Source of the DNA: Paenibacillus tengchongensis
Lineage (GTDB): Bacteria > Bacillota > Bacilli > Paenibacillales > Paenibacillaceae
Length of the DNA: 64,000 nucleotides
NCBI RefSeq assembly: GCF_008973665.1
Contig: NZ_WACP01000009.1
Coordinates: forward strand, 186,001 to 250,000
Reading direction: 5' to 3'
Part shown: positions 8,356-16,468 of the stretch, in pieces
How the letters are laid out: every line of letters starts with the position of its first letter
How positions within the stretch are numbered: position 1 is the first letter of the stretch
The notes under the pieces: generated by a model
Told to the model about the DNA's origin: nothing
The model's input: only the letters and a program-made list of their open reading frames with translations
The model's database searches: none
Position numbers and translations under genes: made by a program

Positions 8356-8457
8356 CCGCCATTTCCCCTTCGTCATTCAAGTCGTATTTAAATATTTTAT
8401 CAAAAAAACATCCGTAAAAATAGCCGCCGGCAGCAATTGGCGTTGCACAGCAAAACA

Positions 8458-8492
8458 GAGCAACTCCGGCACCGGGTGCCGGGCAGTTGCTC
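8458..8492. terminator. Strong bidirectional hairpin between anti-sigma gene and holA
   Basis: GAGCAACT/AGTTGCTC outer arms and CCGGCAC/GTGCCGG inner arms. GTTTTG follows on the plus strand and TGTTTTG on the minus strand. Probably terminates the sigma/anti-sigma transcript upstream of holA. Confidence 0.65.
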
Positions 8493-8638
8493 CGTTTTGG
8501 GCGGCGCATCTATATAAACGGCGGTAGGAAAAGCTCTAGAAACTTTCCGGGCGCCGGTCATACCGATGAAGGCTGCGGGTCTATCATTCCTTACATAGCA
8601 TATTCCGGCGGGTGCCGAAAAGTTCCTCGCTCCGCCGA

Positions 8639-9877
8639 TTAATTGCTGCTTCCCGGGGTTGCCGAAGCTCCCGGCGCGGCGCTCGCGCCGGCCGAAGGCG
8701 TTGCCGCCGCCGGCGCTTCCGGCGAACTTGCCGGGGTAGCCGCCCCCTCTGCCGTAACGCTGTAATGGCCTGCGGTTTGTACACCGTCAATTTCCGTTAC
8801 ATAGGTAAACTCCAGACTGTCCTCTGACCAGGCACCGGATACCCACACACCGTTTAACGGAAGCGTAGCAATGGCCTTCTGTTCCGTTTCCCCTTCATCA
8901 GCAGGCAGGCTGTAGATCACCAGCTGCTGTCCGGCCAGTTCTGCCGCGTACCGTCCGTCCGGTGAAGTCATCGGCTCATCGGCTGCGGTCAGCCCCGGTA
9001 ATATCCCCATCACGCCGTATTCCATGTTCGCCGCCGCGGCCCGGTCTTCAGGCTGCCGTTCAGGGCTGACGTCAGCCGCGTCAGCGCCTTTCGTAATCGC
9101 CGCCGGGGCGCTGTCCGTCGCATTGTTGTCCTGCGCCGGCTTTGCTGTGGCGGCTCCGCCTCCGGACTTCACCGGAGCGGATTGCTTCGCGCTGGCCGGC
9201 TTCTTGGTTGCCCGCGGCGCCGGCTCTGCAGCAGGCGCTTCCGTTGCCGGCGGGGCCAGCTCTGCCGGTGCCGCCTGATCCGCAGCGCCGGCGTCAGCGG
9301 CATTATCCGCCGGCTCGCTATCCGCCGCTGTATCGCCGCTAAAGGTGCTCATCTTCGCCATATCGCTTTGGTCAGCGGTTGATTCCGTAAATTCCGGGCT
9401 GGCTGCACTGTTCTCCGCAGCCGTATTCATGGAATATTGCAAAGCCTCATCCGTATCAGCAGCAGGCATGCTCTCCGGCATCCTGACGATAGCTATCAAC
9501 AGCAGCACAGCTGCCGCTACGGCGCCGATGCCTGTCCGCGTAGCCAGAGTCGAACGCTTGCGGGCTGCTTTGCTGCGGCCGGAACGGCCGGCAAGCGGTA
9601 TAACCCGTTCATCCTCCACCGCAGCCGGCTGCGCCGGTGCCGCCGCCGCTTCACGATCCAGTTCGTCTAAGCGCGGCAGGATGGAATCCACCAGGCTGAA
9701 AGGGGGTTTGACATCCGGCAGCTCTTCCAATTGCTTGGAGAGCAGATTCAGCCGTTCAAACATTTCCGCACAGGCAGGGCAATCATCGATATGACGGAAC
9801 ATTTCGATCATCTCATCCTGGCTGAGGTCATGATCCAAATAGCGGTGCATCCATTCTGTCACCTCCGCACAATTCAT
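8639..9877 (-). CDS. Zinc-finger anti-sigma factor (RsiW-like) with long extracytoplasmic domain
   Basis: 412 residues. The N-terminus has the ZAS zinc motif HIDDCPAC (Hx3Cx2C, near 29-36), which holds the cognate sigma. A single membrane segment (TGIGAVAAAVLLLIAIV) lies near 115-132. A very Ala/Pro/Glu-rich external part follows, then a short folded segment (MTSPDGRYAAELAGQQLVIY) and a disordered Ala/Ser/Pro tail. Its start overlaps the sigma gene by 4 bp, so the two are translationally coupled. Such proteins release sigma after regulated proteolysis on envelope stress. The low-complexity outer part is much longer than in Bacillus RsiW. Confidence 0.88.
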   Translation of the reverse strand: MNCAEVTEWMHRYLDHDLSQDEMIEMFRHIDDCPACAEMFERLNLLSKQLEELPDVKPPFSLVDSILPRLDELDREAAAAPAQPAAVEDERVIPLAGRSGRSKAARKRSTLATRTGIGAVAAAVLLLIAIVRMPESMPAADTDEALQYSMNTAAENSAASPEFTESTADQSDMAKMSTFSGDTAADSEPADNAADAGAADQAAPAELAPPATEAPAAEPAPRATKKPASAKQSAPVKSGGGAATAKPAQDNNATDSAPAAITKGADAADVSPERQPEDRAAAANMEYGVMGILPGLTAADEPMTSPDGRYAAELAGQQLVIYSLPADEGETEQKAIATLPLNGVWVSGAWSEDSLEFTYVTEIDGVQTAGHYSVTAEGAATPASSPEAPAAATPSAGASAAPGASATPGSSN

Positions 9878-10422
9878 CCCGATACACCACCTTTCTGATA
9901 CTCTTGGAGTCTATTTTGCAGCTGCTGCCTGGCCCGGAACAGATAGGATTTCACCGTGTTCAGCGGCAGGTCCAGACAATCCGCAATCTCGTTGTAAGAT
10001 AAATCCTGCAAATAACGCAGCACGATCACCGTCCGGTGATGCTCAGGAAGCTGGTCGATGGCCTCGCGGATATCCTCCGCCAAATAACCGGACATGACCT
10101 CGCGTTCCACATTGCTCTTATCTTTAAATACCATTTCATGCTCCTCGATGGAGACCGTCGGCTTCGTCCTTCTGAATTTGTCGATGCAAATATTGGTGAC
10201 GATCCGCTGCACCCAGGTCTTAAACTGGGCTTTCTCCTCGTAGGAACCAATCTTGGTATACACCCGGATCAGCGCCTCCTGCGAGGCATCCAGAGCATCC
10301 TGTTCATTATGCAAAATGTAAAATGCCGTTTTGTACACATGTCCTTCAATTTCTCGCAATAGGGTGATTAGAGCGTCGCGATCGCCCGCTTGAGCGGCTC
10401 TGATGAGTCCCTGCTCCACCAC
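9874..10422 (-). CDS. ECF RNA polymerase sigma factor, SigW-like
   Basis: 182 residues with sigma region 2 (QDALDASQEALIRVYTKIGS, about 41-60; FKTWVQRIVTNICIDKFRR) and region 4 (LPEHHRTVIVLRYLQDLSYN then EIADCLDLPLNTVKSYLFRA). The GTG start at 10422 follows GAGGGGG. The gene is first of a two-gene operon with its anti-sigma. A TGAAAC-N16-CGTA promoter about 100 bp upstream matches the SigW/ECF consensus, indicating autoregulation. Likely an envelope-stress regulator; the exact regulon is not visible here. Confidence 0.93.
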   Translation of the reverse strand: MVEQGLIRAAQAGDRDALITLLREIEGHVYKTAFYILHNEQDALDASQEALIRVYTKIGSYEEKAQFKTWVQRIVTNICIDKFRRTKPTVSIEEHEMVFKDKSNVEREVMSGYLAEDIREAIDQLPEHHRTVIVLRYLQDLSYNEIADCLDLPLNTVKSYLFRARQQLQNRLQEYQKGGVSG

Positions 10423-10520
10423 GAAGGTTCCCCCTCTCTATGCAATCTTACTGACGGGCAAGACTGCGGATTTGTTGCAAGCCTGTAAATCTAATTTTCA
10501 GCATACCAAACTTTACTAGT

Positions 10521-10546
10521 TACGTCTTATCCGTTCTTCCGTTTCA
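10521..10546 (-). promoter_or_regulatory. Autoregulatory ECF (SigW-type) promoter
   Basis: Minus strand TGAAAC (10546-10541), exactly 16 bases, CGTA (10524-10521). This is the SigW-type consensus, placed upstream of the ECF sigma gene. Confidence 0.75.
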
Positions 10547-10655
10547 GCAAGGCCTTGCTGCGGAAGCGTCCATAATCCTTCCTAAGCATACAGGGGCGGA
10601 ATGAAATCTTCAAATACTCTTTTTTTGAAAATCCGTTACAAAAATGTAAAGTAAA

Positions 10656-10676
10656 CCGGCACCGCGTCGGCGCCGG
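10656..10676 (-). terminator. Terminator of the 80-residue unknown gene
   Basis: Minus strand CCGGCGCC-GACGC-GGTGCCGG then TTTACTTTAC. A second palindrome, GACGGCAATTGCCGTC followed by TTTTATTT on the plus strand, lies next to it at about 10682-10697. Confidence 0.6.
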
Positions 10677-10699
10677 AACGGGACGGCAATTGCCGTCTT

Positions 10700-10942
10700 T
10701 TATTTAAGATAGTGTACCCTGCACAGCAGCAGCACCGCAAAATTATCCTTCTGCTGATCATCGACTACATACCCCTCCCCGTACAGAAACAAGTGAGGAT
10801 TGTTGAAATTCCGCTCCAGCCGGTACACCTGCCCTGCCGTGACTTTGCAGCCATGCGCGGAGGTGCGGATCAGCACATGCGTCGCTTCCTCTTCATTATC
10901 CGTCCGGGTCAGTTTCCGCTGGTCGTTATCGCGCTCCGCCAT
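10700..10942 (-). CDS. Hypothetical protein, 80 residues
   Basis: I do not recognise a family. The start MAERDNDQRKLTRTDNEEEA at 10942 has AAGGAG 5 bases upstream; the frame stays open for 69 more codons without support. The protein is soluble-looking: a charged N-terminus, then beta-like stretches (THVLIRTSAHGCKVTAGQVY and FAVLLLCRVHYLK). It stands alone between the sigma operon and eda, with its own hairpin terminator. Confidence 0.65.
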   Translation of the reverse strand: MAERDNDQRKLTRTDNEEEATHVLIRTSAHGCKVTAGQVYRLERNFNNPHLFLYGEGYVVDDQQKDNFAVLLLCRVHYLK

Positions 10943-11047
10943 CTCGGCTCCTTCCGCCCTAAGCCCGCACCCTATACTGTGCATGAGCTGTGTCTTGGTT
11001 CGTATCCTATCCTTGGGCATTTTGCGGAAAAAATATGCAGAGCGAAC

Positions 11048-11079
11048 AGAAAAGACCGGCCAGAAGATCTGGCCGGCCT
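11048..11079 (-). terminator. Rho-independent terminator of eda
   Basis: Minus strand GGCCGGCCAG/CTGGCCGGTC stem followed by TTTTCTG, about 35 bp after the eda stop. Confidence 0.8.
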
Positions 11080-11114
11080 GCTCCGCCGACTGGAGCGGAA
11101 TCATCTCTATATAA

Positions 11115-11756
11115 TTATGCACCCTTGATTTCTTTGAACTTAGCCACATATTGTGCGGCCAGCTCGGTGATCTGATCGTAACGGCCTTCCTTGGCCGGCG
11201 CCGTCAGATTGCCGCCGATACCGACGGCAATGCAGCCGTTCTTGATCCACTTGTCCATATTGTTCAAATCCACGCCGCCGGTAGGCATAATGTTGACATG
11301 CGGCATCGGCCCTTTCACCGCCTTGACATAATCCGGACCGAAGGCACTGCCCGGGAACAGCTTCAGCACATCCACCCCAAGCTTCAGCGCTTCCTTCATT
11401 TCATTCAGCGTCATGCAGCCCGGCATGTAAGGAATGCCGTAAAGATTACACATCTTGGCGCTCTCTTCTTCAAAAGAAGGGCTGACCACGAACTCTGCAC
11501 CGGCGAGAATGGCAATTCTGGCAGTCAGCGGGTCAAGCACCGTACCGGCGCCGATGACCGCCTTATCGCCGTATTCCGCGGCCAGCCGCTTGATGGCGGC
11601 ATCGGCATCCGGAGTGGTGAAGGTCACTTCAATATTGTTCAGTCCGCCTTCGATACACGCCACGGACATCCGGTACGCATCATCGGCATTGTCGGCGCGG
11701 ATAACGGCCACTACCCCGACAGACAACAGGTTATCGAGCACTTTTAATTTTTTCAT
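11115..11756 (-). CDS. eda: 2-keto-3-deoxy-6-phosphogluconate (KDPG) aldolase
   Basis: 213 residues, typical for class I KDPG/KHG aldolase. Glu43 lies in IEVTFTTPDA, and the Schiff-base lysine is Lys132 in DVLKLFPGSAFGPDYVKAVK; MPTGGVDLNN is the phosphate-binding loop. The enzyme splits KDPG to pyruvate and glyceraldehyde 3-phosphate in the cytoplasm. It is divergent from kdgK across a 349-bp region with a possible LacI half-site, and together the two enzymes convert ketodeoxygluconate to central metabolites (pectin, glucuronate or galacturonate breakdown). Confidence 0.94.
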   Translation of the reverse strand: MKKLKVLDNLLSVGVVAVIRADNADDAYRMSVACIEGGLNNIEVTFTTPDADAAIKRLAAEYGDKAVIGAGTVLDPLTARIAILAGAEFVVSPSFEEESAKMCNLYGIPYMPGCMTLNEMKEALKLGVDVLKLFPGSAFGPDYVKAVKGPMPHVNIMPTGGVDLNNMDKWIKNGCIAVGIGGNLTAPAKEGRYDQITELAAQYVAKFKEIKGA

Positions 11757-12105
11757 CGATGAACATTCCTCTCTGCTTTAACTTTTGTAGGAAGCAATAG
11801 AATAATAGTTTAGATAAAATAATTTATTATATTTACTAATCGTCAACCGCTCGTTCTAACAAAATAGTAATAATAAAAAGGCCCGCAGTCAATATTTATT
11901 TCTGCCCAGCATTTCGCCGGATCCCGGAATATCGGCAATATTACAGGATTCGTTAAGGGTTTCAGGGTTTAATCATTATCATTCCATCCCTATACACGAC
12001 CTTTATTCCACCGAAGATCATTGTACAAAACCGATTTATGTGATAATTTTGAATCACAATCACTTATACAGGGAATATCCTTGATCCCCTGAGGAGGAAC
12101 CATTG
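11757..12105. promoter_or_regulatory. Divergent eda/kdgK control region
   Basis: AT-rich region without a gene. For eda, TTGACG (minus, 11846-11841) is a strong -35 but the -10 is unclear. Next to it, 11831-11839 reads ATTTACTAA, identical to half of the palindrome before the nearby LacI gene. For kdgK, TTGTAC (12021-12026) and GATAAT (12042-12047, extended TG) form a short-spaced promoter candidate. Confidence 0.45.
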
Positions 12106-13059
12106 ATGAGTAAATCACTCGACGTTGTTACATTCGGAGAGCCGATGGCAATGTTCTACGCCAATGAAGTCGGACCGCTGCATGAGATCTCTTCATTCTC
12201 GCGGGCACTCGCCGGTGCTGAAAGCAATGTGGCTACAGGCCTGTCCCGCCTTGAACACCCTACCGGCTATGTAACCAAACTCGGCGAAGACAGCTTCGGC
12301 CAGTTTATTGTGGATACGCTGCACCGGGAAGGCATCGATACCGCCGGTATTTCGTATACCAAGCAATTCTCCACCGGCATGCTCCTGAAATCTAAGGTGA
12401 CAGAAGGTGACCCCAAGGTGGAATATTACCGCAAAAATTCCGCCGCCTCCAAGCTCAGCCTGTCCGATTTCGACGGCGACTACTTCGCATCGGCAGGACA
12501 TCTGCATGTCACCAGCATTTCAGCGGCGCTCTCGCCGAGCTGCCTTGAATTCTCCAAGCATGCGATGGAATTCATGAAGGGGCAGGGCAAGACAGTCTCG
12601 CTCGATCCCAACCTGCGCCCGACGCTGTGGCCGGATACCGAAACGATGGTCAGCACCATCAACGACCTGGCCGGCCGCTGCGACTGGTTCCTGCCGGGCC
12701 TGGGCGAAGGCAGGAAGCTGACCGGACTTGATACGCCGGAAGAGATCGCCGGCTTCTATCTGCAGCGCGGCGTCTCCCTCGTCGTCATCAAGCTCGGACC
12801 TGAAGGCGCCTACTATAAGGCGGCCAGCGGTGAAGAAGGCTATGTAGACGGCTTCAAGGTGAAGGAAGTCGTCGATACTGTCGGCGCAGGCGACGGATTC
12901 GCCGTCGGCGTCATCAGCGCGCTGCTGGAGCAGCTGCCGGCGGCCGAGGCGGTACGCCGCGGCAACGCCATCGGCGCCCTGGCCGTCATGTCGCCCGGCG
13001 ACATGGACGGCCTGCCGACCCGCGCCGCACTGGAGGCGTTCATGAACGCCGGCGCGTAG
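12106..13059 (+). CDS. kdgK: 2-dehydro-3-deoxygluconokinase, PfkB family
   Basis: 317 residues. The ATG at 12106 follows AGGAGG by 8 bases; a TTG one codon earlier is less likely. PfkB features: the N-terminal sugar-binding part (GAESNVATGLSRLE, 37-50), SLDPNLRPTLWP (165-176) and the C-terminal signature DTVGAGDGFAVG with anion hole GAGD (260-263) and catalytic Asp263. It phosphorylates 2-keto-3-deoxygluconate to KDPG, the substrate of the divergent eda product. Terminated by a hairpin downstream. Confidence 0.92.
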   Translation: MSKSLDVVTFGEPMAMFYANEVGPLHEISSFSRALAGAESNVATGLSRLEHPTGYVTKLGEDSFGQFIVDTLHREGIDTAGISYTKQFSTGMLLKSKVTEGDPKVEYYRKNSAASKLSLSDFDGDYFASAGHLHVTSISAALSPSCLEFSKHAMEFMKGQGKTVSLDPNLRPTLWPDTETMVSTINDLAGRCDWFLPGLGEGRKLTGLDTPEEIAGFYLQRGVSLVVIKLGPEGAYYKAASGEEGYVDGFKVKEVVDTVGAGDGFAVGVISALLEQLPAAEAVRRGNAIGALAVMSPGDMDGLPTRAALEAFMNAGA

Positions 13060-13108
13060 CGCGGCAGCTCTAAAGGACGGCGCCTGCGGACCGCCGTCTG
13101 CAACCCCC

Positions 13109-13135
13109 CCCGCCAGAGATACTGGCGGGATTTTG
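13109..13135 (+). terminator. Rho-independent terminator of kdgK
   Basis: CCCGCCAG-AGATA-CTGGCGGG followed by ATTTTGT, 50 bp after the kdgK stop. Confidence 0.75.
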
Positions 13136-13175
13136 TGCTGCCTGCGGGCCATGCTGCCTGCGGGGCCTGGGCATT

Positions 13176-13359
13176 AATTGGATTATCGCCACTTAAATCA
13201 CCCCATTTTGCCATTAGCTGCAGTCTAGATTGATAATCACCACTTAATTCTAGGGAAGGCGATGGCCGGAGCAAATTTCCTCCACAATAGGTGGCGAATA
13301 TCCAACTAAATCCGGAAAATGCAATGTTACTCGGAAAATAAGTGGCGGAAATCCAACTA
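13176..13359. repeat. Cluster of four copies of a 22-25 bp repeat, two direct and two inverted
   Basis: Core TTGGATTATCGCCACTTAA. Plus-strand copies lie at 13176-13197 and 13226-13248 (diverged), minus-strand copies at 13286-13308 and 13336-13359, about 50-60 bp apart. The array can fold on itself and occupies most of the gap between kdgK and the LacI gene. No gene is visible in 13060-13512. Confidence 0.75.
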
Positions 13360-13435
13360 GCCCCTCGGGCCTGCATCCAGTTCTCCGAAACGACTCCTTC
13401 ACGGCCGCTTCCGCAGTTCAAACTCCCGCATCGCT

Positions 13436-13468
13436 AAAAAGCCCATCACCGCCAACACGGTAATGGGC
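13436..13468 (-). terminator. Rho-independent terminator of the LacI gene
   Basis: Minus strand GCCCATTACC/GGTGATGGGC stem followed by TTTTTAG, about 45 bp after the stop. Confidence 0.75.
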
Positions 13469-13512
13469 AATCTATCCGAACATCCGCTCACTCCCCCTGC
13501 TCTCGCAGCCCC

Positions 13513-14535
13513 TTAACCCCGCACAGGAGTTCCGACCGACTGGCCCGGCTGCAAGGAAGGGGGAAAACGGTACGTAATCGGTACCGCCGCCCCCTGATCT
13601 TCAATCAGGGAAAGCATCAGCTTGGCCGCCTGTACCCCCATCTCATACGCCGGCTGGCGGATGGTCGTAATCGGCGGATTATAAATCTGCGCAAACTCCG
13701 CATCGTCAATGCCGATTACAGACCATTGTCCGGGAATGGCGATGGCCTGGCGGTTGGCGTATTTAAGGATTTCGCCCAGCACCAGATCATTGGCGGCGAT
13801 CAGCCCCGTAGGCGGCTTCGGCAAACGCAGCAATTCGTCAAGTGCGGCGGAAATTTCCTCTCTGGACACACTGCGCATATATTCGGTGCTAAGAGTAAAC
13901 CCCGCTTCCTCCATCGCTTTTTTATAACCGCTCATTCTTTCCTTGCGCGGTGTAATCGCTTGTTCACCCAGCGGCAGCGACAGAATCGCGATATCCTTAT
14001 GCCCCTTCCGTACCAGCTCACGCACGGCTGTCTTGGCGGCCATTTCATTATCGAGCAGCAAGCTTTGCGTTGTAACGCCATCCACCAGCCGGTCCATAAA
14101 GACAAGCGGGTATTCCGCCTCCACCAGCCGCCCGTATGCTTCAGGATGATGACCGGTGGGGAAAATAATCAGTCCATCCACCTGCCGGGCGATCAAGGTT
14201 TCCACATACGTATTTTCCTTGTCCGCGTTCTCGTCCGCGTTGCCGATAATGACCTGTATCCCGTGCCGCTGCAGCTCATGCTCGATTGCCCGGATGCACT
14301 GAATCGACAGCGAATAATCAATGTTGGCGACAATGATGCCCACCATATGCGTCCGGTTCTGCTTCAGGCTGCGGGCCAGGCCGTTGGGCTGGTAATTCAA
14401 TTCCTCGATAACCTCAGCGATCCGGTTCCGGGTCGCTTCGCTCATATACTTGAACCGTTTATTCAAAAACTGTGAGACCGTGCTTTTGGACACGCCCGCT
14501 TTCTGGGCTACATCCTCAATGGTCAGCTTCTTCAT
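13513..14535 (-). CDS. LacI-family transcriptional regulator (KdgR-like)
   Basis: 340 residues. The HTH lies at 4-25 (TIEDVAQKAGVSKSTVSQFL) and the hinge near 50-60 (YQPNGLARSLK). A periplasmic-binding-like effector domain follows, with GIIVANIDYSLSIQCIRAIE and SVIGIDDAEFAQIYNPPITT. Adjacent to kdgK and eda, so most likely a repressor of ketodeoxygluconate use (KdgR type), with a sugar acid as inducer. A perfect 14-bp palindrome in its own promoter region suggests autoregulation. The KdgR assignment rests on context. Confidence 0.88.
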   Translation of the reverse strand: MKKLTIEDVAQKAGVSKSTVSQFLNKRFKYMSEATRNRIAEVIEELNYQPNGLARSLKQNRTHMVGIIVANIDYSLSIQCIRAIEHELQRHGIQVIIGNADENADKENTYVETLIARQVDGLIIFPTGHHPEAYGRLVEAEYPLVFMDRLVDGVTTQSLLLDNEMAAKTAVRELVRKGHKDIAILSLPLGEQAITPRKERMSGYKKAMEEAGFTLSTEYMRSVSREEISAALDELLRLPKPPTGLIAANDLVLGEILKYANRQAIAIPGQWSVIGIDDAEFAQIYNPPITTIRQPAYEMGVQAAKLMLSLIEDQGAAVPITYRFPPSLQPGQSVGTPVRG

Positions 14536-14581
14536 CGTACCCGCTCCACTCCTTGGTATATCAAAGAGTATAGCTTTTTTT

Positions 14582-14595
14582 TAGTAAATTTACTA
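14582..14595. promoter_or_regulatory. Candidate LacI/KdgR operator
   Basis: Perfect palindrome TAGTAAATTTACTA, 47 bp upstream of the LacI start and just upstream of a TATACT -10 element (near 14567-14572, minus). Its half ATTTACTAA recurs beside the eda -35. Confidence 0.55.
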
Positions 14596-14637
14596 CAGCA
14601 ACCCCCCTAAACAAGCAGGAATTCCTGTTTCAATTCA

Positions 14638-15735
14638 TTAATTTTTGTTAAACATTAATGGAAATAGCTGCTCGGCCGGCCATCCTCCTAAATAAACAAC
14701 AGCTTCCGCATTGTGCTTTTGTCCGTCAAGCTGATATTCAATTTTAGCGTTAAGAACAGGAGCCTTAAGCTCAGATACCTGATCGACCGTGCGCTTAGTG
14801 CCTGTCTTGAGGTTTAATATCTCGGCTTCCATAGAATTTGGGTGACCTATATCTTCAGCGTAGTTCACAAACAACAGGGACCCCATAGTTTTATCAACAG
14901 CAATATAAGAAGGTTTATCGGAAAACGAGCCTGTTATATCCAAAATATCGTGCAGCTGCGCGGACTCTCCGGCCGCCGCGTGTCTAACGTCAATAAATGC
15001 CAGCTTTGTTCCGTTATAATTTCCAGAATCGCCGATCGTATAACTGCCATAAAACATTACAACATAATCACCTGCGCCATAGAAGCTGTCCAATAAGTAA
15101 TACGAATTTGACCCGCCGGCATAAAGCGGAAACGTGTAAATCCGTTGTGCCGTATCCTTCGACAGCTCCGCTTGCCCCTTTGGCGTCAAGTAAATTGAAT
15201 AAGGCTCGGTATTATGCATCAGCTTTGGTTTGATATAATTAACCATCGGCGGCGGCGGCGACCAGACAATCCCTGCCGAAGTCTCCACGGCTAGAGCCCG
15301 TGACTTGTCCCGGTTTAGCGGCAGCGGCATGTAATATTGCTGTCCATCCATTTCAAATGGCGCCGAGCCCGGAGGGAAGCCGTCATCTTGTGCAGAAGCC
15401 GCCGCCTGAGCGGAAGGCGCCTCCTCTACAGCACTTCCCGGAGCGGGAATAGCGGTCAGCATGGCGGGCCCGCTTTCCCGCTTCCACTCCCCGAGCGGCG
15501 AGATCAAAATACCCAACAGCAGAACTGCAGCCAGACCTGCAACAGCAAAGCCCCGCATAGATTTATGGCTCTTTATGCCTGCACCTGTGGACCGGCTTTC
15601 TGCCTCAAGCCCGATCCGTGTCATCAGCTCCGGGGTGAAGCCATCCTCTGCGAATGGGCGCTGGCCTGCCTTGAAATACCATTCCTGTTCTCCTGGTGTC
15701 ATTTGCTGCCGTTCCTCATGCGTTTCCTTCCTCAT
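14638..15735 (-). CDS. Membrane-anchored protein coupled to an ECF sigma factor, probable anti-sigma factor
   Basis: 365 residues: a cytoplasmic N-terminus of about 60 residues without a zinc motif (EEWYF-like GEQEWYFKAGQRPF), one membrane segment (GFAVAGLAAVLLLGILISPL, about 62-81), then a large external domain. That domain has aromatic, beta-rich blocks such as YYLLDSFYGAGDYVVMFYGS. Its start overlaps the sigma gene by 4 bp, the usual arrangement for an anti-sigma. I do not recognise the external domain as a named family. It is unrelated in sequence to the other anti-sigma at 8639-9877. Confidence 0.7.
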   Translation of the reverse strand: MRKETHEERQQMTPGEQEWYFKAGQRPFAEDGFTPELMTRIGLEAESRSTGAGIKSHKSMRGFAVAGLAAVLLLGILISPLGEWKRESGPAMLTAIPAPGSAVEEAPSAQAAASAQDDGFPPGSAPFEMDGQQYYMPLPLNRDKSRALAVETSAGIVWSPPPPMVNYIKPKLMHNTEPYSIYLTPKGQAELSKDTAQRIYTFPLYAGGSNSYYLLDSFYGAGDYVVMFYGSYTIGDSGNYNGTKLAFIDVRHAAAGESAQLHDILDITGSFSDKPSYIAVDKTMGSLLFVNYAEDIGHPNSMEAEILNLKTGTKRTVDQVSELKAPVLNAKIEYQLDGQKHNAEAVVYLGGWPAEQLFPLMFNKN

Positions 15736-16268
15736 AGCTGTTCCTCCTTAATCGCCGCTCTGATTTTCCCTCTCGCTCTGGAGAGCCTGGACTTCACCGT
15801 GCCTTGGGCCACGCCGAGCAGTGCAGCCATCTCAGCTACCGACAGCTCCTGCCGCATATCCAGCACCAGCACCTCCCGGTACTTATCCGGAAGCTCCATA
15901 ATTAGCTCCCAGATCCGGTTCGTGTATTGTTTGCCGAGAGCCTCCTTTTCGGCTGATCGCGTATACTCCGCAGTACCATGGCTGCCGAGCGGCAGGAAGC
16001 GTCGCCAGAAGCAGTTTCTTTTCCAGCTGAAGCACGTATTGCGGGTAATGGTGAGCAGCCACGTTTTAAAACTCGCTTGTCCCCGGTAAGCTCCAGCGCT
16101 CCGGTACGCTTTCAGAAATACCTCCTGGCTGATATCATCCGCCGCATCCCGGCTGCGGGTCAGAAAAAAGGCATAATGCCAAACATCCGAACCGTAAAGC
16201 TCCATCATTTCCTGCAGCGGAACGATCTGAGTCCTGGTTAGTATCAGTGCAGCTTCCTTGCTTTGCAT
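15732..16268 (-). CDS. ECF RNA polymerase sigma factor
   Basis: 178 residues from ATG 16268, preceded by AAGGGGGG; the frame extends 19 codons further without support. Region 2: SRDAADDISQEVFLKAYRSA and FKTWLLTITRNTCFSWKRN. Region 4: LPDKYREVLVLDMRQELSVA then EMAALLGVAQGTVKSRLSRA. Transcribed first in a two-gene operon with a membrane protein that probably controls it. No SigW-type promoter is evident upstream. The signal it senses is unknown. Confidence 0.9.
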   Translation of the reverse strand: MQSKEAALILTRTQIVPLQEMMELYGSDVWHYAFFLTRSRDAADDISQEVFLKAYRSAGAYRGQASFKTWLLTITRNTCFSWKRNCFWRRFLPLGSHGTAEYTRSAEKEALGKQYTNRIWELIMELPDKYREVLVLDMRQELSVAEMAALLGVAQGTVKSRLSRARGKIRAAIKEEQL

Positions 16269-16344
16269 TATTGCTGTCCCCCCTTGCCCAATAAGACTCC
16301 CCGGATTACATTTGGTTCCCGCCACCGGGAAATAATTGCTGCCT

Positions 16345-16376
16345 TAAAAGAAAATTCCCATCTGGCGATGGGAATT
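16345..16376 (-). terminator. Rho-independent terminator of the MFS gene
   Basis: Minus strand AATTCCCAT-CGCCAG-ATGGGAATT followed by TTCTTTT, about 90 bp after the MFS stop codon. Confidence 0.75.
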
Positions 16377-16468
16377 GAGCGGCTGGATGGGGAATTAATC
16401 TGTCATAATAACAGGTTCCTCAGACCTCCGGACGAGTCACCGTTCTAACAAAAAACATGTGTATTGGT

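Noticed and set aside
16326..16468. ECF promoter for the second sigma operon (GGAACC element on the minus strand)
   Set aside because: GGAACC is present, but no CGTA/CGTC-type -10 follows at 15-17 bases.
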